From the NCBI RefSeq assembly GCF_000745975.1, contig NZ_JQKJ01000003.1:1-64000 (forward strand): 64,000 bases of DNA, in the 5' to 3' direction. Below, piece after piece: positions 7,676-16,665 of this stretch (position 1 is its first letter; the number at the start of each line of letters is the position of its first letter). Position numbers and translations under genes: made by a program. Source of the stretch: Desulfobacter vibrioformis DSM 8776 (GTDB lineage: Bacteria > Desulfobacterota > Desulfobacteria > Desulfobacterales > Desulfobacteraceae). The notes below the pieces were generated by a model, which was not told the origin of the DNA, did not search any database, and worked only from the letters and a program-made list of their open reading frames with translations.

Positions 7676-10002
7676 TAAAGCTTTTCAGGGCACTGATCAA
7701 TCGATTCTACAACGAGAAAATTGAGAGTTTCTGCGTCCGGCTGCTGTATTTCTTCAACACCATCAACACTTATTTTCTTGTCTCCGGGCTGATAGCGTTT
7801 CTTTTCGTACTGCCCGATGAGATCACATGGATTCCGCTCGTTGCGGGCTTTGCCGTGGCTGTCGCTGTCATTTATTACGCAGACTTCCACCCGACGTTCT
7901 TTCTCACAGCGGGACCGGGACTACTGCTGTACTGCTGGCTCTCGCCCGGCGCCTGGCCCGTTTTCGGAATCGCGCTTCTGGTCAACACGGTATTCTACTA
8001 CACCATCCTGACCTTGTTCATGTCCATCCCAGAATCCATTGTGGCCCGTATGTGGTGGCGGATTGTCTTGCGCAAATTTGTCAACAGTGCTTTCACGATT
8101 GCCCCGACCACGGTCTCCCTGAGCATGAGCGTCTCCTTTTCCCTTTTGCTGACCATAAGTCTTACCGCGACACAGAAATCATTCTGCGCATTTGGCTGGG
8201 ACGATTTTTTACTATGGTCCGGCATGCTCCTCGGTGCGGCGCTTTCCAAGTTTCTGCGCCCACGCACGTTCATTTCCAAATTCTTCATGCCCAAGCCCAT
8301 GGAAAAACCCTTTGACCGCGTCGTCATCCTGAATATCGACGGCTGCCGGATGGACGTCATGCGGCAGGAAAGCCTGCCCAACGTGCAAAAGGCCGAGGCC
8401 GAGGGTTCCAGTTTGCCCGGTGGATTGACCACGGTGTACCGTGCGCTCACCAACCCCGCATTCGCCAGCATTCTGACCGGTGCACCGCCGCAAAAACACG
8501 GCATCAAGGACAACAATTTTGGGCAGTCCATTGGCATTGAGGCCTTGCCGGACATCGTCCCGACCATCCTTTATGGATCCATGCATGTGGCCCACTTTTC
8601 CAAGCCGGAATGGGACTGCCGCATTGTTTCGCTGCCCGAACGTTCGGTCTGGAAATCCGATTCCGTGGTGCAGGAACAACTGTTGAACGACCTAAAAAAT
8701 AGAGATGACGTCCGCCTGTTCGTCATGGACTACAGCGAAGCAGACTTTTTGGCGCACGCCTTTGGCAGCACCAGCGAGGAATACCGCAGCGGCCTGCGGA
8801 ATATCGATACAAAAATCGGCAAAATCCGTGATTTCATCGCATCCGATGATCGCTACAGAACCGCAATCATTATCTGCTCAGACCACGGTGTCGTCGCCAT
8901 CGACCATTCGTACCTGCTGTTCGACGCAGAAAAATATGTTCCGTTCATCATTTCCGGCCCTGGCATCCAGCAGGGATACACGCTGGAAGGACACGGTTCG
9001 ATCATGGATATCGGCTGCACAGCCGCCTATCTGCTCGGCATCCGCTACCCGGAATTCGCATCGGGCCGGGTGTTCAGTGAAATTCTGACAGAAAACGACC
9101 AGTTCGCCGAGCGGGAAGCGCTGGTCAGTGAGGTCAACAAAATATATTACAATACTGTATCCAGCCAGTACGATGAACGCCATCCCGAAGTGGTTGAAGG
9201 TGATTTTGCATGGTGGCTTGACAAGTTCTCAGAAATCCATCCCGCTGACGGCAACCCGCTCAGGGTACTTGATTTCGGATGTGGTACCGGTTTCATTGGC
9301 AAGGCTCTTGCGGCGTCTTCTCTCGAAATCGGAGAGTTGACGTGTCTTGATACGTCATCCGGGATGCTGGAGCAGGCAAGACAGGCGCTGTCACCTCTTT
9401 GGGAGACCTCTGTTCTCTCATTCGCCGTAGATATGGCCGAGATACAGGGGCGTAAATTCGACCTCATTTGCGTCAATTCTGTGCTGCACCACCTTCACAA
9501 TCCACTGCAGGTCACCCGCGAGCTGGAAACATTGCTGGCTGACGGCGGCCGGATCATGGGAGCGCACGAACCGAACAAAGAGTTCTTCAACTCAATAACG
9601 GCTCGGTTGCTCGCCTCCGCCTACAAGCGTGCAGGACAGGGAATTTCGCTCCCGGAAGACATCCTTTCCGATTTCAACAACAGGTTCAAGACTAAATTTC
9701 CGTGGGCACCATTCCTGCGTGCGGATGCGGTGTTGCAGACAGTGGAAAACCATTCGCCCGTGGAACAGGACGAAGTATCGGTTCCGTCCGGCGTCGGCTT
9801 CGGAAAGATGCTGGTCAGTGACTTCTACCCGTCGCTGGAAACGCTGGAAAGCGAAACATATACCACGGCGTTTGTCCGTGACGTGTTCAAGGATCGTCCC
9901 GGATTGACACGGATGCTGGAGACGGCGTTCAAACTGGTCTTCCCGTCCGGAAATCTTATCAGGTACATTGCTCACAAGCCAGCTCGACGGAAATCCGCCT
10001 GA
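7672..10002 (+). CDS. Membrane phosphodiesterase-like protein fused to a methyltransferase
   Basis: 776 residues in three parts. (1) Residues 18-205 carry about six hydrophobic segments, a membrane anchor. (2) Residues ~218-490 are an alkaline-phosphatase-superfamily (type I phosphodiesterase/sulfatase) domain. D223 is in ILNIDGCR, the likely nucleophile T260 is in ALTNPAFASILTG, and the further metal ligands lie in YSEADFLAHAFG, CSDHG and EGHGSIMDIG. (3) Residues ~520-690 are a class I methyltransferase with motif I VLDFGCGTGF at 532-541 and NSVLHHLHNP as motif IV. The first two parts suggest hydrolysis or transfer of a phospho-linked head group at the membrane; the third adds a methyl group. 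I know of no characterised protein with this order. It overlaps the preceding radical-SAM gene by ATGA. Confidence 0.85.
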   Translation: MIKLFRALINRFYNEKIESFCVRLLYFFNTINTYFLVSGLIAFLFVLPDEITWIPLVAGFAVAVAVIYYADFHPTFFLTAGPGLLLYCWLSPGAWPVFGIALLVNTVFYYTILTLFMSIPESIVARMWWRIVLRKFVNSAFTIAPTTVSLSMSVSFSLLLTISLTATQKSFCAFGWDDFLLWSGMLLGAALSKFLRPRTFISKFFMPKPMEKPFDRVVILNIDGCRMDVMRQESLPNVQKAEAEGSSLPGGLTTVYRALTNPAFASILTGAPPQKHGIKDNNFGQSIGIEALPDIVPTILYGSMHVAHFSKPEWDCRIVSLPERSVWKSDSVVQEQLLNDLKNRDDVRLFVMDYSEADFLAHAFGSTSEEYRSGLRNIDTKIGKIRDFIASDDRYRTAIIICSDHGVVAIDHSYLLFDAEKYVPFIISGPGIQQGYTLEGHGSIMDIGCTAAYLLGIRYPEFASGRVFSEILTENDQFAEREALVSEVNKIYYNTVSSQYDERHPEVVEGDFAWWLDKFSEIHPADGNPLRVLDFGCGTGFIGKALAASSLEIGELTCLDTSSGMLEQARQALSPLWETSVLSFAVDMAEIQGRKFDLICVNSVLHHLHNPLQVTRELETLLADGGRIMGAHEPNKEFFNSITARLLASAYKRAGQGISLPEDILSDFNNRFKTKFPWAPFLRADAVLQTVENHSPVEQDEVSVPSGVGFGKMLVSDFYPSLETLESETYTTAFVRDVFKDRPGLTRMLETAFKLVFPSGNLIRYIAHKPARRKSA

Positions 10003-10028
10003 GATCGGCACAACCTTTTGGAGTTGCA

Positions 10029-12782
10029 ATGAAAGTCATCTTTCCCGTCATGGGAGCGGAAAATATATCAGTGGAATGCTTGTCCAGCTACCTGCGTACC
10101 AATGGCGTTAGAACCGCACTGGCCTTTGACCGTGCTCTTTTTGACGACAAGCAGTATTTCCCCATGCCGTTTTTTGCACGTATCTTTTCCGACCGTAACC
10201 GGATCATCAAGGCCATCGTTGACTACAAGCCCGACCTCGTGGCCTTCAGTTGCATGCTCGACAACTACAGGTGGTGCCTGGACATCGCCCGAGAGGTGAA
10301 AAAACAACTGGATGTACCCGTGGTCTTTGGCGGCGCACACCCGACCTCAGTGCCGGAATTGGTGATCAGTAACGATTGCGTGGATTTCGTGATCCTGTCA
10401 GAAGGCGAATACGCCACGCTGGAACTCGCACTTGCCCTTGAACGGGGTGACACGGACTTCCCCATCCGCAACATCTGGTGGAAAAAAAACGGGCAGATCG
10501 TCAAGAACGAGTTGCGCCCACTCATGACCAATAACGAGATGGACGCCATGCCAATGCCGGATAAGACACTATTCGAAGGCATCGTTCCCATCGGCGAATA
10601 CTACCTCACTGTGTCCCTCAAAGGCTGCATCTGCACCTGTGCATACTGCATGCAAAATTTTTTCAAAGAGTTTGAGCGGGGGTTTGATCCCCAAAAACCG
10701 TTCATCCGCGAGAAGTCACCTTCCCGGCTGCTGGAAGAACTTGTGGAGATGAAAAGACGTTATAGCGTTGAATACATCGACATCAAAAACAACATCCTCA
10801 GCGGCTCCCGGAAATGGACCAAGGAATTTTTGGAACGTTACCCCAAAGAAGTGGGACTGCCGTTCCGCATCATGGGCCACCCAAAGCTTATGACCGACGA
10901 ATACTGCCGCAACCTAAAAAAGGCAGGCTGCCATCACATTCAGCTCGGCATCGAGTCCATGAATTCGAACGTTCGGAAAATGCTTCACCGCCCCGAAACC
11001 AACGAGGAAATCGAAGCGGCCATCCACAATATGGAAAAGCACAGACTGCGCTACTCTGCGGATATCATCGTGGGATTGCCGGGTGAAAAACCAGAGGACA
11101 TCACCGACGCACTCAAGTTACTGGCAGGTAAGAAAGGGCTGGTCCGCGCCTCGATTTTTTGGCTCTGCTACCTGCCCAAAGTAGACATCACCAAATATGC
11201 AAAGAATAAGGGATATATCAATGACGAGGATATTGAGCGTATCGAAACCGGCAATCAGGAAAACTACCTGTCCACCGGTTCAGTACTTGAGGAAGAACGC
11301 CAGAAAATCCTCAAAAATTTCCAGATTCTGTTCCGTCTGCTCCCGATCATTCCCGGCAAATGGATTCACTGGCTGCTGGAAACGGGAAACTACCGCCATA
11401 TCCACCGGTTGCCTGGGTTCATCCTGACCTTTTTGATCATTTTCATTGACGTACTGGTCTCCATCATCTGCAGAGATAAGTATGCGATATTCATGCTCAA
11501 GTGGGTGTTCAAGGAGATGGCAAAGCGTGCCGTTGGAATGGCAAAGGTCTTCAACGAGTCCACGCTCCCGGCCTCACCTGAAATCACGCTTTCCCGGATA
11601 GATGGACACCCGGGTACTGAAACGCATTTCACTCCGGCTGATGATGCGATTTCTGAAACCACCGCTTATCGTTCGCGGCTCACAAAATGGAAAAATCCCT
11701 TTCAGATACGTGCATTGTTGCACACATGGAAGCATTCCAAAATTTTGTTTAGCCGCCCGAACGCCTTGTTCCGGGCTGTAAAAAATATGGTCATGAGCAT
11801 CGTGTTCCGCCAGAACCGGATGCGCGTGGCCGAATTCGTCATCAACCACGAATGCGACTCCCGTTGCGTCTACTGTTACGCCACCAAATACGTGGACAGG
11901 AACAAATCGCCCATGACACCCGAAGAGATCGGTGATATCTGGCGCCAATGTGAAGAGGCCGGAGGCATCGTCTCGGTGGTGGAAGGCGGCGAACCCACAC
12001 TGCATCCGCAACTGGACCAAATCATTGCGGCACTCAATCCGTGGAAAAACATCGTCTGCATCGTATCAAATTGTCTGACCCTCAACCGGGCACGACTCCA
12101 GCACTTCAAAAACATCGGCGTGTCGATCATGCATTTCTCCCTCGACGGCACCAGCCCGGAAGAAAATGACGCGGTGCGCGGTACCCCCGGCCATTTCAAC
12201 AAAGTCATGAAGGCCGTGGAAATCTGCAAGGAAATCGGATTACCCGCCTACTTCTCCACCGTGCTGACCCACAATAATTGGGACCGCTTTGAACGCGTCA
12301 TCAAGCTTGCCGAATCCATGGATATTGGCGTCAGCGGCGCATTATTTGTGGCCGAAGGCCGCTCAAAGGATTTGATGGACGAGCGTCTTACCGACAAGGA
12401 CCGAGAAAAATTATTGAAATTCATAGAAAAATACAGCCACGTCTTGCGCTTCGACTGGAACACGAATTTCTCGGGCAATTATGCCTGCCCCGCCGGGCGC
12501 GAAAAAGTTAGTATCAGCCTGTACGGCGAGGTCATGGCCTGCGTCTGCAACCACCTCTCATTCGGTAATTTGCGAAAGGAATCCCTCAAAGCTGTGCTCA
12601 AGCGCATGGGGAATTTTTCCTACTTCAAGGAACGCAATCCCCAGTGCCTTGTAGGCTTCCGAACGCCCTACCGAGACAAGTACTTCGACACGCTGGAGGA
12701 TTCCAAATTCTTGCCGATTTCCATCTTCAACCACCCGGTCAACCCGGTTGAGTTAAACAACGAGGGAAATATCAGGGAATGA
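10029..12782 (+). CDS. Double radical SAM protein (B12-binding rSAM plus SPASM-type rSAM)
   Basis: 917 residues with two complete radical-SAM modules. Residues 1-140 look like a cobalamin-binding Rossmann domain (PDLVAFSCML, VVFGGAHPTSVPE, ILSEGEYATLELA). The first rSAM core has C200, C204 and C207 (GCICTCAYC), with IQLGIESMNSNVRKML and DIIVGLPGE typical of B12-dependent rSAM enzymes. After a hydrophobic linker near 465-485, a second core begins with C609, C613 and C616 (HECDSRCVYCYATKY), EGGEPTLHPQ and SLDGTSPEENDAVRG. It ends with SPASM-like cysteines (YACPAGREK, VMACVCNHLSFG). Two different radical reactions, or relayed chemistry on one substrate, are implied. The linker may anchor it at the membrane. 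Confidence 0.88.
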   Translation: MKVIFPVMGAENISVECLSSYLRTNGVRTALAFDRALFDDKQYFPMPFFARIFSDRNRIIKAIVDYKPDLVAFSCMLDNYRWCLDIAREVKKQLDVPVVFGGAHPTSVPELVISNDCVDFVILSEGEYATLELALALERGDTDFPIRNIWWKKNGQIVKNELRPLMTNNEMDAMPMPDKTLFEGIVPIGEYYLTVSLKGCICTCAYCMQNFFKEFERGFDPQKPFIREKSPSRLLEELVEMKRRYSVEYIDIKNNILSGSRKWTKEFLERYPKEVGLPFRIMGHPKLMTDEYCRNLKKAGCHHIQLGIESMNSNVRKMLHRPETNEEIEAAIHNMEKHRLRYSADIIVGLPGEKPEDITDALKLLAGKKGLVRASIFWLCYLPKVDITKYAKNKGYINDEDIERIETGNQENYLSTGSVLEEERQKILKNFQILFRLLPIIPGKWIHWLLETGNYRHIHRLPGFILTFLIIFIDVLVSIICRDKYAIFMLKWVFKEMAKRAVGMAKVFNESTLPASPEITLSRIDGHPGTETHFTPADDAISETTAYRSRLTKWKNPFQIRALLHTWKHSKILFSRPNALFRAVKNMVMSIVFRQNRMRVAEFVINHECDSRCVYCYATKYVDRNKSPMTPEEIGDIWRQCEEAGGIVSVVEGGEPTLHPQLDQIIAALNPWKNIVCIVSNCLTLNRARLQHFKNIGVSIMHFSLDGTSPEENDAVRGTPGHFNKVMKAVEICKEIGLPAYFSTVLTHNNWDRFERVIKLAESMDIGVSGALFVAEGRSKDLMDERLTDKDREKLLKFIEKYSHVLRFDWNTNFSGNYACPAGREKVSISLYGEVMACVCNHLSFGNLRKESLKAVLKRMGNFSYFKERNPQCLVGFRTPYRDKYFDTLEDSKFLPISIFNHPVNPVELNNEGNIRE

Positions 12783-13540
12783 GCCGTCAGCCAACCACAA
12801 ATCAGGTGCTCGCCGCAGCCATGGATGATCCGGTTCAGTCCACACTGGTAAGGCGCGACATCCTGGGCAGCAAGGAACTGCTCAGGGATTGGTACGATAA
12901 AATTTATAGATATATCGCAAAACAACTGGCTACAGGGGGTCGCAACGTGGAGATCGGTTCGGGATCAAGCTTCCTGCACGATTACGTGCAGGGTCTTGTG
13001 CTGACCAACATCATTCCGGTACCGGGAAACGACCTTACCTTTGACGCCAGAGCCATGCCGTTCCCGGACGAATCACTGGACAACCTCGCGCTCATCGATG
13101 TGCTTCACCACTTCGATAGGCCGGAAATTTTCTTTCGCGAGGCGCACCGCGTGCTGCGCCCCGGCGGCCGCATCATTATGTGTGACCCCTACCTGTCCCC
13201 CTTTGCCTATCTGCTCTGGAAATACCTGCACCCTGAAGGGTGCGACACGAGCCGCATCGGGTTCGACAACGGTAAGACCCGAGACCCGCTGCTCGACGCC
13301 AACTCCGCTACTGCTACCCTGCTTTTTTTCAGAGGCGGTTTTGAAAAAGGATGCCCCGGCTTCGAGGTGACGGATCGGATCATCCACTCAAAATTCGAAT
13401 ATTGGCTGGCTGGTGGTTACAATTTTCCCCATTTGTTCCCGCCCAAACTGAAAACCGTGATTCCCCTGCTGGAAAATGGTTTGTCCTTTCTTGACAAGGC
13501 CATGGCAGGTTTTATGAACGCGGTACTGGAGAAAAAATAG
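12779..13540 (+). CDS. Class I SAM-dependent methyltransferase
   Basis: 253 residues. Motif I NVEIGSGSSF lies around residues 56-65. Next come DARAMPFPDESLDNLALIDVLHHFDRP (acidic loop and motif IV; only part is needed to identify the family) and the post-motif VLRPGGRIIMCDPY. This is the Methyltransf_11 type, which acts on small molecules or lipid/sugar intermediates. It is translationally coupled to the double radical-SAM gene by an ATGA overlap and followed after 2 bases by the first Cys-Pro-rich gene. The substrate is not evident. Confidence 0.85.
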   Translation: MSRQPTTNQVLAAAMDDPVQSTLVRRDILGSKELLRDWYDKIYRYIAKQLATGGRNVEIGSGSSFLHDYVQGLVLTNIIPVPGNDLTFDARAMPFPDESLDNLALIDVLHHFDRPEIFFREAHRVLRPGGRIIMCDPYLSPFAYLLWKYLHPEGCDTSRIGFDNGKTRDPLLDANSATATLLFFRGGFEKGCPGFEVTDRIIHSKFEYWLAGGYNFPHLFPPKLKTVIPLLENGLSFLDKAMAGFMNAVLEKK

Positions 13541-13542
13541 TC

Positions 13543-14094
13543 ATGTGTGAAAAATATTCAATATACGCCTCTGCACCGGCATTTGAACTGTATGACATCA
13601 CCCGGTCCTGCCGGTTTCACAAGAAAAAGGGAGAACGGTATTCCTGGAAGGAAATGATGCAGGATTTCGGCTGCCTTGAACTTTTTCAGGTCTTTTATCC
13701 CGCTTTTCTTGCGGCTATGTATCAATCGGACCTGCCCGAGACTGAACAGGTGATTCGCTGCCCGTCAGCCCAAAACTCCGTGACAATCGAACTGGTGGAG
13801 TATGCACCGGAAAGCTTTTTCCGGAGAGGACTCAACCTTGTAAAGCAGGTGATACGGCCCATCCGCCCGTCCGACTTTATGCTGAAGGATATCGGCTACC
13901 GGGTTCTTTCGGTGAAAGGGATCTGCCCATGCGGCCTTTCGGTGGGCGAGGACATTCGCCCACCATTCACTAAAGGCGCATGCCCGGCATGGATGTATTC
14001 CATGCTCGTAAAAAAGAGCCTGGCTCCGGATGCCGAATCGTATCGTTGCCCCAGTGACGCCAATTTTGTGAGTTTCCGCCATGAAACTGAATAG
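13543..14094 (+). CDS. Tandem TIGR04076-like Cys-Pro-rich protein (copy 1)
   Basis: 183 residues built from two similar halves. The second half (about residues 120-180) reads SVKGICPCGLSVGE, then GACPAWMYSML, then YRCPSDANFVSF. This is the spacing of the small TIGR04076 family (CP-GY-GD, CPWA, CPD-N-V). The first half (residues 12-90) keeps SCRFHKKKGE, FYPAFLAAMY and IRCPSAQNSVTIEL but has lost some cysteines. The TIGR04076 function is unknown to me. The gene overlaps the following radical-SAM gene by 14 bases, and a similar pair follows at 15128-16665, so it is probably a partner of the radical-SAM enzyme. Confidence 0.6.
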   Translation: MCEKYSIYASAPAFELYDITRSCRFHKKKGERYSWKEMMQDFGCLELFQVFYPAFLAAMYQSDLPETEQVIRCPSAQNSVTIELVEYAPESFFRRGLNLVKQVIRPIRPSDFMLKDIGYRVLSVKGICPCGLSVGEDIRPPFTKGACPAWMYSMLVKKSLAPDAESYRCPSDANFVSFRHETE

Positions 14095-15118
14095 ACTTGC
14101 CAGAAAAATTCGTACGGCCAAGGCCATTATCTCTGCGCACCTGCTAAACAGGCGCGTGCCGATCATGGCCAATCTGCTGCTCACTTCCCGCTGCAACCTG
14201 CGCTGTTTCTATTGTTATGTGAATGTGGAAAACCGCAAGGATGCAGATATTCCGCACGAAAAGATCATCAAGACCGTGAACGATCTATACGCCTTGGGCA
14301 CCCGGGTCTTCGTGTTGCTCGGCGGCGAACCGCTGGTGCGCAAGGATATCGGCCAAATTATCCGCCACATTCATAGTCTCGGTGCTGTGTGCGAACTGAT
14401 CACCAACGGGCTGCTCGTACCCAAGAAGATAGACCAACTCAGGGAACTCGACTCAGTCTGCGTCAGCCTTGACGGCCTGCGCAAAAGCCATGACCTAAAT
14501 AGGGGCAGAGGGTCGTACGATGCGGCGGTCAAGGCCATCGACACCCTGCTGGCCGCCGGGGTTCCGACGCGCATCAAAGCCGTGATTACGCAGAACAACA
14601 AAAACGATGTACACGCCATCCATGACTTTGCCAAAAGCAAGGGTATCATGGTCACCATGTCGCTGGCCTGCACATATGAAGACCGTGAATATAATCAAGA
14701 AAATAGCTGGCTTTTGCCGGATGAGGAGACCCGTTTTTATGAACAGGTCACCGAATTGAAACGCATCAGCCCCAATATAGGTTATTCCTCCCGCGCCCTT
14801 GATTACGTGGCGGGATGGCCGTATTCCAAAAAACATATCGTCAACAGACGTGGCACGAACAACCCCCAAAACTATCCGCTTATCCCGTGTCTGCGACAGG
14901 ACCGCTCTCTGTACATGGATGTGGACGGTTGCATATACCCCTGCGCCAACATGTGGGGCAAAGGGGGCATCAACCTATTTGAACTCGGCGCGGAGAAGGC
15001 GTGGAAGCAGTTCAACAGCTTTAATTGCAGCTCCTGCGCCAGCATCCCGGACATTGACATCACCCTTCTTTTTTCTCTATTCTTGGAAAACTGGTTCAGA
15101 GCAGCCCGCTTCCTATAG
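14081..15118 (+). CDS. Radical SAM/SPASM protein (paired with copy 1)
   Basis: 345 residues. The cluster motif is C38, C42 and C45 (SRCNLRCFYCY). GTRVFVLLGGEPLVRKDIG lies near residues 69-87 and VCVSLDGLRKSHDLNRGRG near 127-145. C-terminal cysteines (LIPCLRQD, CIYPCANMWGKGG, FNCSSCASI) suggest SPASM auxiliary clusters. It is clearly paralogous to the product of 15592-16665: the first cysteine is at residue 38 in both, and the GTRV-LLGGEPL-R-DIG and GRG-Y blocks are shared. The start overlaps the preceding gene. Confidence 0.88.
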   Translation: MKLNRLARKIRTAKAIISAHLLNRRVPIMANLLLTSRCNLRCFYCYVNVENRKDADIPHEKIIKTVNDLYALGTRVFVLLGGEPLVRKDIGQIIRHIHSLGAVCELITNGLLVPKKIDQLRELDSVCVSLDGLRKSHDLNRGRGSYDAAVKAIDTLLAAGVPTRIKAVITQNNKNDVHAIHDFAKSKGIMVTMSLACTYEDREYNQENSWLLPDEETRFYEQVTELKRISPNIGYSSRALDYVAGWPYSKKHIVNRRGTNNPQNYPLIPCLRQDRSLYMDVDGCIYPCANMWGKGGINLFELGAEKAWKQFNSFNCSSCASIPDIDITLLFSLFLENWFRAARFL

Positions 15119-15127
15119 GAGTTAACA

Positions 15128-15595
15128 ATGATGAAAGACAATATCTGCCGCGCCCAGGCCCCCGCCCTCAAGGTCACAGAAGGCTCAACCTGTCCGTATT
15201 ATGAGGCGGGACAAAGCCTGAGGTTCTCAGAAAATTTTCCGGGACACTGTCCGTCCCTTCTGCACATGATCCACCCGTACCTGTTGACATACACCCACGG
15301 CGGATTTTTCCCGTGGATGCGCAACAAGGACCATGTGGTCATCGCCTGTTCCGGCGACGCGGCAAACTGCATTGCCCGGCTGGAACGTAGTACGGAAAAC
15401 CGAATCAATTTTCTTGTCACGAAAGTCAAAGGAGCCTGCCCGTATTATTCGGCAAACGAACGGTATGCCATCGACGCCCAGAACCAATGCATGAAGCTTG
15501 CAGCCCTGTCGCTCAGCTATGCCGACAGGAAAAACGGTACCCGGTTCCGGTGTCCGGGCGGCTGCGGCTCGCTGACTGCGGAGATTGTCCGATGA
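15128..15595 (+). CDS. Tandem TIGR04076-like Cys-Pro-rich protein (copy 2)
   Basis: 155 residues, again two similar halves. Half one (residues ~14-85) has TEGSTCPYYEAGQ, FPGHCPSLLHMIHPYL, GGFFPWMRNKDHVVIACSG. Half two (~93-153) has TKVKGACPYYSANERYAI, QNQCMKLAALSL and TRFRCPGGCGSL. The GGFFPW and VVIAC motifs match the small TIGR04076 family well. An AGGAG site lies 7 bases before ATG 15128. It overlaps the next radical-SAM gene by ATGA. With 13543-14094 it forms a duplicated accessory-plus-radical-SAM pair. The conserved cysteines could bind metal or an Fe-S cluster; this is inference. Confidence 0.62.
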   Translation: MMKDNICRAQAPALKVTEGSTCPYYEAGQSLRFSENFPGHCPSLLHMIHPYLLTYTHGGFFPWMRNKDHVVIACSGDAANCIARLERSTENRINFLVTKVKGACPYYSANERYAIDAQNQCMKLAALSLSYADRKNGTRFRCPGGCGSLTAEIVR

Positions 15596-16665
15596 AAATA
15601 CTCAAACTGCCTAAGTACGCTCAGATTTTCGGATCACTGGCCAGGGCCCGCTTTACCGGAAAACCGGTCCCCTTCATGCTGGAGTACCAGATCACGCAGG
15701 TCTGCAACCTCAAGTGCAAGTACTGCTATGCGGAGCTTGAAACCCTGCATTCAGAAAAAGACCCCACCTTGCAGGAGATCAAGGACAATATTGACGAATT
15801 CCACTCCATGGGAACCCGTGTACTCCGTCTCCTCGGCGGTGAGCCGCTCATGCGCAACGACATTGGAGATATTCTGGAACACTGCCGCAAGCTGGGGTTG
15901 TTCGTGGAGATGTCCACCAACGCCACCATGATTCACAAACGGATAGATGCCCTCAAACTTGTGGATATCCTTCAAATCTCCATTGATGGCGACCGGGGCG
16001 CAACCGACAATGCGCGCGGCAGAGGCCTGTACAACCGAATAATCAAAGGGGTTGAAAACGCGCTAGGACATGGTCTGCCCGTCAGACTGCACGGCGTATA
16101 CAACAGCTTTTCCATGGCCGGGGCACAAGAATCTCCGGTCAAGCATCTTGCCGAGCTTGGCAAAAAGTACGGCGTACCGTTCAATTTCTGCCCGTTCGTT
16201 GCGGACTTCTCCGGCGAGAAGCGGGGAGCATACGTCTCCCTCGGGAACCTGATGAAATACCATCAGGAATGCATTGATCTCAAGGCGCAGGGGTATCCCT
16301 ATTTCAACTCAGATGCGGCCCTGCACCAGCTTGTAAACTGGCCGGACCTGTCCAAGGATTTCTACATGGAATCCGAAAGACACCTGTTGCCCAAGAACTG
16401 TAAGCGGTGCCTCGGCGGCGAAATGTACTGCTTCCTCGACAGTGACGGTTCACTGTATCCCTGCGTCCCACTGTGGAAACGCGGCCTCAACATCAACGAG
16501 GTGGGCATTCAGTCGGCATGGGAATATTTGCAGGACGTACGAAAGGAAGCCAGGTGCTGGACGTGCGCCTCCCTCGGTGACATTGAATTTTCACGGACGC
16601 TTTCGCTGGACGTTCCCTCCATGGTCAACACGCTGAAAAAAGTATTGATGCTGGGTGGTCAATGA
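15592..16665 (+). CDS. Radical SAM/SPASM protein (paired with copy 2)
   Basis: 357 residues from ATG 15592; an upstream GTG-type extension inside the preceding gene was rejected because ATGA overlap is the rule here. The cluster motif is C38, C42 and C45 (VCNLKCKYCYAE), followed by GTRVLRLLGGEPLMRNDIG and ISIDGDRGATDNARGRG. C-terminal cysteines (NCKRCLGGEMYCF, LYPCVPLWKRGL, CWTCASLGD) fit a SPASM region. It is a paralogue of 14081-15118. It is coupled to the B12-type radical-SAM gene that follows. Confidence 0.88.
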   Translation: MKILKLPKYAQIFGSLARARFTGKPVPFMLEYQITQVCNLKCKYCYAELETLHSEKDPTLQEIKDNIDEFHSMGTRVLRLLGGEPLMRNDIGDILEHCRKLGLFVEMSTNATMIHKRIDALKLVDILQISIDGDRGATDNARGRGLYNRIIKGVENALGHGLPVRLHGVYNSFSMAGAQESPVKHLAELGKKYGVPFNFCPFVADFSGEKRGAYVSLGNLMKYHQECIDLKAQGYPYFNSDAALHQLVNWPDLSKDFYMESERHLLPKNCKRCLGGEMYCFLDSDGSLYPCVPLWKRGLNINEVGIQSAWEYLQDVRKEARCWTCASLGDIEFSRTLSLDVPSMVNTLKKVLMLGGQ

